From Hofstenia miamia (lineage: Eukaryota > Xenacoelomorpha > Acoela > Hofsteniidae), in the NCBI GenBank assembly GCA_900660155.1, contig CABFPE010000505.1, positions 88,344-152,343 of the forward strand: 64,000 nt of DNA, in the 5' to 3' direction. Below are positions 55,966 through 64,000 of this stretch, in pieces (position 1 is the first letter of the stretch; each line of letters begins with the position of its first letter). Under the pieces are notes generated by a model. The model ran no database searches. It was given only the letters and a program-made list of their open reading frames with translations, and was not told the DNA's origin. A program made the position numbers and the translations under genes.

Positions 55966-56865
55966 TATTACTAAGCTTTTTAATAAGTAATAGTCCCAAT
56001 CAGTGGAACCAAAACTTTTCTAGGATGTGCTTCAAGTCCCATCATCATAACCTTTAATGTTCTATATGTTACATTTTTTGAAAAACATGAGAAGTGTTTG
56101 CATTTTGTTTTTTTATACTTTTAGATAGAATATCTTTTATTAAATAAAATAGAACACGTTGCATGATCATGGAAAAAGATAAATTTTCCAAAAAGGTTGT
56201 AAGAATTTGCCAAGATATTGCCAAATTCTAAATTACATTTTGAATTTTCATTGATTAGGATGGTGAGCAATGAGTTAGCGGATGCTAATTCAACACGTCC
56301 AATTCAATTAATGGGATGAGAGTAAAAATTATAATATACAAGCAAAAATATTATTTTCAAAAATAAAGTGGTTATCAACATGAAGAGAACTATGCCAATG
56401 GGTGCATTGGATTAAGAAAGAGTTTTTCTGTTTTTGTTGACGTACTAAACTCCCAGGCCCAATTAATTATTCTAGATATTTCAACAGATTTAATAGACTA
56501 TTTTTTGAGTTAGGACAGTTTTCATGCGATACGAAAATTTATAGAAGTCAACAGTTCCTTAAAGCCAATGATAATCAGTTAAATTATCACCTTACAAAAA
56601 TACACGCGCAAATTTCCGTCATTTGAAATCTTTATACCAATAAATCATGGTAGTTCTTCTGTTTGCATATTTAAAATTACTGTTATGTATTCATCTATAA
56701 TCTTTTTGCATGCATTCAATGCATAATTCTTATTTAGAATTTTCACCTTCTTTTAAGTAATTCTACAAAGTATAAAAGTTCAAACAAAATATATTCAAAT
56801 TCAAAAAGCTTCAGTGACCAATTCGTAGGATGTCGTGGATTTGAAAGAATTCTTTTCATTTACTT
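55966..56865. other. Stretch without a recognised feature
   Basis: No coding pattern. A GTAAGAATTTGCCAAGAT string at 56,199-56,216 and about 40 following bases resemble 63,827-63,880 in the same orientation. Confidence 0.4.
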
Positions 56866-56871
56866 CAGATC

Positions 56872-57067
56872 AGTAGTATATAAGCGAGTCCATTTCATCC
56901 CACTTTTTTCTGATTGGTTGAGAGGTGGAGTCCATTTCATCCCACTTTTTTCTGATTGGTCGAGAGGTGGAGTCCATTTCGTTCCACTTTTTTCTGATTG
57001 GCCGAGAGGGGTGGCCTTTGACCCGAGGCGTCGTGGATATTGTCGGGGGGGTGTTTTACTGACGTCA
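56872..57067. promoter_or_regulatory. Promoter-like cluster in the element D TIR
   Basis: A TATA-type TATATAAG lies at the very end (56,877-56,884). Three tandem units (56,887-56,928, 56,929-56,970, 56,971-57,014) each carry a reverse CCAAT box (CTGATTGG) and an AGTCCATTTC start. A perfect CRE, TGACGTCA, lies at 57,060-57,067. On the outward strand the order is CRE, three CCAAT boxes, TATA, which is a classic promoter layout pointing out of the element. Inward reading is also possible because TATATA is symmetric. The same set is present in the right arm. Confidence 0.55.
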
Positions 57068-57298
57068 TAATGTACTTTTACTAGTTTTTATGTTATTTAT
57101 GTGATCTAATTTAGTTTTACATTTTTTTTACTTTTTTAGTTTTTACTTTCCCACATAATTTCATTTTTTACTTTCCCACATTACCTTACATTTTTTAATT
57201 TCCCACATTACCTTACATTTTTTACTTTGTCACATTAACTTACATTTTTTAAATTCCCACATTAACATACATTTTTTTAGTTTTACTTTCCCACATAA
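56872..57298 (+). repeat. Element D terminal inverted repeat, left
   Basis: Order from the outside: the AGTAGTATATAAG end; three 42-44 bp units; a GC-rich stretch (CCCGAGGCGTCGTGGATATT); TGACGTCA; then several copies of a TTTCCCACATTA / CTTACATTTTT unit of about 30 bp. The matching right arm is 60,953-61,352, truncated on its inner side by the gap. Confidence 0.9.
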
Positions 57299-59149
57299 TT
57301 ACATATATTACATTACCTTACATGTATTAATTTCCCACATTTACATATCCGTTTAAAAAGTGGATTCGAAAAATATTTCCAAGTAAAATTAATTTACATA
57401 CTTGTTTAAAAAGTGAAATTGAAAAATATTTCCAAGTAAAAATAAATATAAATAATAATATTTAATAAACGTACATGGTAAAACCCACATACGTGTTTAA
57501 GACAAGACAAAACTGTAATTTATTCTACACTTTGCTTATAATGATCATATATATCGTACTAATAAATTTGTATATTGTAGTGTTAGTTTATCATCATTGT
57601 TGAGATGGCAATGCTTTAAGAAACAAGCGTAATGTGTACTTACACATTTCACACGATCGCATCTAAATTAATGGTAATAAACAAGTTGTTATTAAAAACG
57701 AGATGACATTTACAATAAAAAACACATGACAATTACTCGTTTAAACTAATTCAATTAAAAATTATAAAACAAGCAATGTTTCTATTTATGATAAAGTCTA
57801 TAATAAATTGGCATCAGACAGCAAATTCGCAGCAATTTATTAAAATAAAATTCTGTTTAAAAAGAAATATCGGTAAAACTAACTAGAGATCATATTGTAA
57901 AAAGTGTTAAGAATCAAAACAATATCTGAGATTTAATTATAAAATAGCTTACCGAAAAGTTTGAAATCTTTCAGAGTAGCTGTCTTTGTTTCAGCAATGT
58001 GAAATTTTATTTGAGATTACGTTGAACTGTTTTTCAAGCATGGTGTACAAACGAAACACATCGTCAATTGGATTGCTGTGTGAGACAAGGTAATAAATCA
58101 AAGAGGCTTCACTTGATATGCAGACAAAATCAATCCAACGCGCAGTGTATTGTGATTACAGAGATAATGTTAATCTTCAATCTTATGTGTTTATTGAGAA
58201 AAATACCTGTTTCACAGACGGCAAAAATAAACACGTTTGTTTGCAGTCTATTGTTTAAAATGTAACAAACATGAAATCCTTCACAATTATAAAAATGAAT
58301 TCAAGAATAAAATATTTGCAAGTAGGAATTTTTATATGAAACATTTCAAGATTGTTGATAACATGTTTTGTTATTAGTGTCGTAAATTGGTTGTTAGCGT
58401 TTATTTGTTAATCTTCAATCGTGTAGAGCAAAACTAAACACATTGTTATTAAAACAAAAAATGATTTCTTTACCATTATTGTGAGGACTTGAAAGAAAAC
58501 TGATGCTTTTCAAATATCAAAATGTAAATGTATAAACAGTTGAATATAAAATAAATCGTTAATAAAACAAATTAATGACTTATACTACCACTATTGTAAG
58601 GACTTGAAGGAATACGGATTCTTTTTTTCAATAATTGATTAGAGGCATATAGCAGATTGTTAATCAAACAATCTAAAATTATTAATTACGATATATAGAT
58701 TAATTATCATACAAAACAAACAGCAGAGGTTTTTTGTGGGAGCAACGTTTTTCTTCTTTAAAGTATGAATCTAAACATATAAATATACAAATACCAAAAT
58801 TGTTTATAACGTTTTTGACATAGCAAAGACGTGGATAGAAAAACATTCTTGTGGGGAAGTGGTGAAAGAACATCATCAACAATAAAATCTAAGCCAAGAA
58901 AATATTGTTAAGTTATAAACAAATTTTTCCATTACAAAATTCAAATCAACTACAGAAATCATTTTACATGTCTAAACAAATTATTAAAACGTGTACAAAT
59001 TAAATTTTGTATACCTAAACGAGGTATCTTTGCACTTGTAGATGGTACATCAATTGATATTAAGTCTAAACAATGCTTATTAAAACATGTACAATAATTT
59101 TTTTCACACCTAAATGAGGACTTTCTACATTTATAATGGCATTTTCAAT
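57299..59149. other. Left interior of element D, no gene seen
   Basis: AT-rich. Short frames only (largest 65 codons, 58,068-58,265) without a family. Some stretches around 58.4 and 58.6 kb repeat an ACTATTGTAAGGACTTGAA-like string. No capsid, integrase or polymerase motif found. Confidence 0.5.
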
Positions 59150-59362
59150 AGCACGTTTTGTCTTTTCAAAAAAATGATTTGCCTTTGGGATATTTAATTT
59201 TCCTTTTGGTGATTTTTTTTTGCTTTTTCAAAAAAATTATTTGCCTTGGGATATTTAATTTTCCTTTTGCTGATTTGTTTTGCATTTTCGAAAAAAATTA
59301 TTTGCCTTTGGGATATTCAATTTTCCCTTTGGTGATTTGTTTTGTCTTTTTGAAAAATGAAG
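59150..59362 (+). repeat. Tandem repeat, about 62 bp x 3
   Basis: Each unit contains TTATTTGCCTTTGGGATATT, TTTTCCTTTTG and TGATTTGTTTTG with small changes. The units keep an open frame (59,158-59,376) because the length is near a multiple of three, but the translation is low-complexity. Confidence 0.8.
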
Positions 59363-59952
59363 TCAGTTATGTTTAATAATACATGAAAGAATTGCAAAAA
59401 CAATTCATTGTTAAGACTTTTATTAGATGTTTAAGAAAGCTATATGTATTTTGTATAAAAACTATCTTTGTGAAAATTGGAAAAAATTTAGTTAGTTAAA
59501 TATCAACTTTACCAAGATGTTTACAAGGTATATTGGAATCTATTGTTGGAATATGTAACAAAATTCTAGAATATACAATTCTTTGTGTCATAGATATTCA
59601 AATGGTAAATAAGTGAATATTTATGAGGATGTAAAAGCCACTTGTTTGTATACAGCATGTAAACAAATCGTTATCACAAAATTACTAGACTTCTCAATTT
59701 GCAGACATCATTTTTTGCTTTACAGTGAGTTTTTAAAATATTATTATTATACATGATATATTGATTAGTAATTATTTTTTATATTTCCATGAAATGTTTT
59801 TATTTAATGTTTTTCACCATGTACATTATGTAATATTTTTCATGAAATATTTTTAACAAGTTGAATGTTCATTATTAGATAAACCATTCTAAATGTAATT
59901 CCGTGAAATGTTTTTCACTATTTAAATATTGTAAATGAATGTTCATTATTAG
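59363..59952. other. AT-rich stretch up to the gap
   Basis: No gene. TGAATGTTCATTATTAG occurs at about 59,862 and again at 59,936-59,952, directly against the N block, which suggests a repeat caused the assembly break. Confidence 0.5.
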
Positions 59953-60952
59953 NNNNNNNNNNNNNNNNNNNNNNNNNNNNNNNNNNNNNNNNNNNNNNNN
60001 NNNNNNNNNNNNNNNNNNNNNNNNNNNNNNNNNNNNNNNNNNNNNNNNNNNNNNNNNNNNNNNNNNNNNNNNNNNNNNNNNNNNNNNNNNNNNNNNNNNN
60101 NNNNNNNNNNNNNNNNNNNNNNNNNNNNNNNNNNNNNNNNNNNNNNNNNNNNNNNNNNNNNNNNNNNNNNNNNNNNNNNNNNNNNNNNNNNNNNNNNNNN
60201 NNNNNNNNNNNNNNNNNNNNNNNNNNNNNNNNNNNNNNNNNNNNNNNNNNNNNNNNNNNNNNNNNNNNNNNNNNNNNNNNNNNNNNNNNNNNNNNNNNNN
60301 NNNNNNNNNNNNNNNNNNNNNNNNNNNNNNNNNNNNNNNNNNNNNNNNNNNNNNNNNNNNNNNNNNNNNNNNNNNNNNNNNNNNNNNNNNNNNNNNNNNN
60401 NNNNNNNNNNNNNNNNNNNNNNNNNNNNNNNNNNNNNNNNNNNNNNNNNNNNNNNNNNNNNNNNNNNNNNNNNNNNNNNNNNNNNNNNNNNNNNNNNNNN
60501 NNNNNNNNNNNNNNNNNNNNNNNNNNNNNNNNNNNNNNNNNNNNNNNNNNNNNNNNNNNNNNNNNNNNNNNNNNNNNNNNNNNNNNNNNNNNNNNNNNNN
60601 NNNNNNNNNNNNNNNNNNNNNNNNNNNNNNNNNNNNNNNNNNNNNNNNNNNNNNNNNNNNNNNNNNNNNNNNNNNNNNNNNNNNNNNNNNNNNNNNNNNN
60701 NNNNNNNNNNNNNNNNNNNNNNNNNNNNNNNNNNNNNNNNNNNNNNNNNNNNNNNNNNNNNNNNNNNNNNNNNNNNNNNNNNNNNNNNNNNNNNNNNNNN
60801 NNNNNNNNNNNNNNNNNNNNNNNNNNNNNNNNNNNNNNNNNNNNNNNNNNNNNNNNNNNNNNNNNNNNNNNNNNNNNNNNNNNNNNNNNNNNNNNNNNNN
60901 NNNNNNNNNNNNNNNNNNNNNNNNNNNNNNNNNNNNNNNNNNNNNNNNNNNN
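59953..60952. other. Scaffold gap, 1,000 N
   Basis: Placeholder gap inside element D. Its true length is unknown and could hold the whole coding core. Confidence 0.99.
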
Positions 60953-61352
60953 ATTATGTGGGAAAGTAAAACTAAAAAAATGTATGTTAATGTGGGAATT
61001 TAAAAAATGTAAGTTAATGTGGGAAAGTAAAAAATGTAAGGTAATGTGGGAAAGTAAAAAATGAAATTATGTGGGAAAGTAAAAACTAAAAAAGTAAAAA
61101 AAATGCAAACTAAATTAGATCACATAAATAACACAAAAACTAGTAAAAGTACATTATGACGTCAGTAAAACACCCCCCCGACAATATCCACGACGCCTCG
61201 GGTCAAAGGCCACCCCTCTCGGCCAATCAGAAAAAAGTGGAACGAAATGGACTCCACCTCTCGACCAATCAGAAAAAAGTGGGATGAAATGGACTCCACC
61301 TCTCAACCAATCAGAAAAAAGTGGGATGAAATGGACTCGCTTATATACTACT
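60953..61352 (-). repeat. Element D terminal inverted repeat, right
   Basis: Reverse complement of the left arm from its outer end inward, with a handful of differences (for example near the TTTTTATGTTATTTATG stretch). The visible arm starts at the gap edge, so the full arm may be longer. Confidence 0.9.
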
Positions 61353-61358
61353 CAGATC

Positions 61359-62768
61359 TTCCATTTCAAGCATTTTTTAGCATCGTATTTAAAAGTTGTA
61401 AATCGCTATCTTTTTGTTAATTGTTAGTTTATTTTAACTTTTAAACATTAGTAACTCTTAATCTTCTCAGTTCCCTTTGAATGATTACTTAGTTTTAATG
61501 GTAACAATAGTAACACGACGCATTCGTAAAGTGAAGCATATATGGTACTTTGTTACTATGCTTGTGCATTTGCCAAGCTGGTTTTATGATATTATTTGAG
61601 AGAGAAAGCATTGGCTACAAAAGGGTTTAAAACATTTGTATATTTATAGATATGCAAAAAAAGTCTATGAAATGTTATGCTTAGTCTGAAATATCTAATA
61701 CATTTAGATATTCATGACTTGGTAGAGAGAATAAAAATTTATTCTATATGAAATCTATTTTGCACGCTATAAAGGTGCTAGTATAATGGCATGCAATGTC
61801 TCTACCGATGAGCTACTTTTTATAAAAATAGTAAAAAAATACAGCTTCTTGTTAAGTTATGAGAAACTTAAAACAATTACTCACATTTTTATCAAAAAAT
61901 AACCAGATAGGTCCCTACTTAAGATAAAGTAAAATTCGATAAAAAATATGTTCGCGTCTCCGAGTTATTTTAGTCCCTAGGTGTTTGTAATTAGACACAG
62001 CCCTGCATACCAGGTTTTGTTTCAATTAGAATGAATGCTTAATCAAGCTTCTAAATTGTTAAAAGGATATGATTTTGCCACAAAACAGAGGTATTTCTTT
62101 GAAAACCTACTTGCGGAATAACATGCAATAACATTCTCCCAGTTTGACTCCCATTTTGTTGCTATAAACTTTCGTGGTGATCATTATTTTGATGAGTTAG
62201 AAAAAGAATAGGTTGTGAATTATGAGGTGTGTGTAACATTATGCAAAGCATTGTCATTTAATAAGTGATGTTTATTTATTATTCTTAAACTTAGTTATTG
62301 GTTGACTACAATAAGTGAAATTTTTAGTTTTAATTTTTTTTAATATTATTTTTGTCATTTAGCATTTGACAAAATATACGAAATTAATTCAATTCGATAG
62401 TTAATCATTTATATGGCTTCCAAAAATCCAATAATAATGGAACATCTGAAACATGAATTGCAACGTTTTATGATTTGTTTTATGATCAAAATTAAAATAT
62501 AATCAAAATTTGAATATACGTTTGAACAGAACCGATATTAAAATTTCACCGAGAATTGATCCATGGTAGATTTCTCCACAGTATGTATTAAGTATTCATA
62601 ACTGTATAAATTTGAATGCTCGCACTACATGCATTTACCAATTGAATATATTTTCTAGTAAAAAAAAATTTGTTAAAATAAATGAAAAAACATAAAAATT
62701 GAGCTAATGTGTTAGAAAATTTTATTAATATCAAAAAATCAAAATATTTACAAATTTTATGAGTTCAA
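61359..62768. other. AT-rich stretch, no gene seen
   Basis: No open frame of note and no known motif. It may be ordinary intergenic DNA or part of whatever lies 3' of the coiled-coil gene. Confidence 0.4.
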
Positions 62769-63119
62769 TTAATGTTTGTCTCTTTTAGTCCTCTGCAGAA
62801 TTTGAGCCTGTAGCTTATTGATGAAGTTGTCTTTTTTAGCTAACTCATCCTTTAATTGCTCCTGATCCTGCAACAACTCTGCCATTTCCTCAAGATGAAG
62901 AGAATTCCGACATGACACTCGTCTGGACATTTGCGTCTGCTTCTGCATCTCCGGGATTTTCTTCCTCAATCGTCTATTGCATTCAAGTAAATGATCCGCT
63001 TGTCTTTCAAGAATGTCCATTTGTCTTTGGACCTCCTGCGCTTTTGCATTGGAGTTTCGCGATGAAGAACGAGAGCGGCGGAACCATAATTGGTTCTTGA
63101 GAGTCTTTATCAAGCGCAT
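62769..63119 (-). CDS. Small basic coiled-coil protein, 116 aa, unknown
   Basis: Uninterrupted frame with a GC content well above its surroundings, which supports real coding. The N-terminus is basic (KNQLWFRRSRSSSRNSNAKA). It is followed by long heptads: MDILERQADHLLECNRRLRK, then LEEMAELLQDQEQLKDELAKK, then INKLQAQILQRTKRDKH. The first helix resembles a bZIP leucine zipper (LLECNRRLRKKI), but the usual bZIP basic signature is incomplete, so DNA binding is only a guess. No intron is needed. The start is the first ATG after a TATA box 31 bases upstream, which implies a very short leader. Could be a host gene or a gene of a Polinton-like element (see the TATA entry). Confidence 0.6.
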   Translation of the reverse strand: MRLIKTLKNQLWFRRSRSSSRNSNAKAQEVQRQMDILERQADHLLECNRRLRKKIPEMQKQTQMSRRVSCRNSLHLEEMAELLQDQEQLKDELAKKDNFINKLQAQILQRTKRDKH

Positions 63120-63139
63120 GGTTAAAGTGATTTGACAAA

Positions 63140-63160
63140 GAAATGGACTTCTTATATACT
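63140..63160 (-). promoter_or_regulatory. TATA region resembling the element D terminus
   Basis: On the minus strand AGTATATAAG (63,151-63,160) is followed by AAGTCCATTTC. The outer end of element D reads AGTATATAAG-CG-AGTCCATTTC. The TATA lies 31 bases before the ATG of the coiled-coil gene. Upstream sequence (63.17-63.35 kb) is GC-richer, with GATGACGGCA, GATTGATTGATACGTG and TGACGTACGT stretches, consistent with a promoter. Confidence 0.5.
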
Positions 63161-63169
63161 AGTGCTCTT

Positions 63170-64000
63170 TAGTCTTCTCATTGATTGACATTAACTAAAA
63201 AGCCGATGACGGCACAGTCGCGCCTATCAACAGCGGATCACGCACATCAATACCAGCAAACGGGATTGATTGATACGTGATTTTATAACGATTGACGTAC
63301 GTAAAGCGCGAATGAATGGCAGTTGTAATCAATACCTTTTAATGAGGTCAATTTTTCTAAAATTCTAAAATCATCGGTTTGAAATGTCACTCCTAATATT
63401 TTAAATTTCTAAGTGCATAATGTTTAGAAAACACTTATTTTTGTAGTTGGTAGACCCTTTCATTTATGATAATGAAAAACATTGTGTTTTGCAAATTTGT
63501 CCTAAATATTGCATTTATATTGTTATGCTGTTTCCTAGTTTTAATCGAATTATCTGATTTGATGAAAACGGCAAGATTGTTAATTTTAAAATATAGAATA
63601 ATGAAATTTCGTTTGAAATTATATGTGATCAACATTGGTTTAGAAATTCAAAAGAATTCAAAAGAGAACTTGATAGAATTTATAATTTGCTGAATAATTA
63701 TTTATATTTCGAGAAAGTTTTAGAGAGTAGCGATATGCTATTATATTATTTAATAGTAAAATCTTACAAAAATTGGTAAGATATTGGAAAAACTTACTGA
63801 ATCCTACTATATTCTGCAACAAAGCTGTAAGAATTTGCCAAGATGTTAGCAAATTCTTTGTAAATTTTTGAATTTTTATTAATTCAATTTTATTTTCGAC
63901 ATGGAAGCACATTTTGTTTTGCTTTCATTACTTTTATAATATACCTAACACATTGACACCATAAAAATGGATGCATATATTGTTAGCTATATCGTATTTA
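63170..64000. other. Upstream GC-richer stretch, then AT-rich flank
   Basis: 63.17-63.35 kb is probably the promoter area of the coiled-coil gene. The rest holds overlapping short frames on both strands with no family. A GTAAGAATTTGCCAAGAT string (63,827-63,844) recurs at 56,199-56,216. Confidence 0.4.

Larger units (their letters stand above)
56872..61352. mobile_element. Polinton-like element D with near-identical TIRs; core hidden by a gap
   Basis: Begins AGTAGTATATAAGCG and ends with its reverse complement, with a perfect 6-bp target duplication CAGATC (56,866-56,871 and 61,353-61,358). AG/CT ends and a 6-bp duplication are the Polinton signature. The arms are about 400-425 bp as far as visible and almost identical by eye (only a few differences), so the insertion looks young or recently homogenised. 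The left interior (57.3-59.95 kb) shows no Polinton gene. A 1,000-N gap of unknown true length precedes the right arm, so the element may be a short derivative or a whole one with its core unassembled. No statement on completeness is possible. Confidence 0.75.

Noticed and set aside
59939-61003. Open frame of 354 codons
   Set aside because: Consists almost entirely of the N gap.

Overview
This window is AT-rich eukaryotic DNA, almost certainly from an invertebrate animal. It has no operons or Shine-Dalgarno pattern. It is packed with animal-type mobile elements: Polintons, Ty3/Gypsy LTR elements, LINE remnants, hAT, mariner and a piggyBac-type MITE. The species cannot be fixed from the sequence alone. 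No convincing host gene with introns was found. The only long intact reading frames are a hAT transposase at 51.7-53.1 kb and a small coiled-coil protein at 62.8-63.1 kb.

Layout. 1-4.7 kb: Polinton fossil (DNA polymerase B, SF1-helicase-like part, end block). 5.6-9.2 kb: inverted repeat arms around an L1/Tx1-like LINE relic, then a possible LTR-element tail. 9.5-11.2 kb: diverged repeat units. 11.2-14.1 kb: CR1/jockey-like LINE tail. 14.1-15.9 kb: repeats and a gag-like stretch. 15.9-27.8 kb: a long, broken Gypsy element on the minus strand with both LTRs, gag, pol and a long post-pol region. 27.8-31.9 kb: parts of a related Gypsy element on the plus strand. 35.0-42.3 kb: Polinton fossil with long inverted repeats (minor capsid, integrase, packaging ATPase) that carries a piggyBac-type MITE. 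42.5-54.1 kb: further Polinton parts (major capsid, adenain-like protease, unknown genes) interrupted by a LINE relic, a mariner and an apparently intact hAT. 55.0-56.0 kb: a third Gypsy fragment. 56.9-61.4 kb: a Polinton-like element with nearly identical long TIRs and a 6-bp target duplication, its core hidden by a 1,000-N gap. 62.8-63.2 kb: a small coiled-coil gene whose TATA region resembles the Polinton terminus.

The assembly has clear artefacts. Two single-N joins (13,450 and 34,043) are each followed by a copy of the sequence that ends at the N (309 bp and 2,779 bp), as expected for overlapping contig ends that were never merged. Two 1,000-N blocks (43,569-44,568 and 59,953-60,952) are scaffold gaps of unknown true length.

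The most interesting signals are: the post-pol region of the Gypsy family, with an SGNH-hydrolase-like stretch and an Arg-rich repeat protein; the young Polinton-like TIR pair with a promoter-like repeat cluster; the intact hAT with perfect 8-bp target duplication; and the resemblance between a Polinton terminus and the promoter of the intact small gene.
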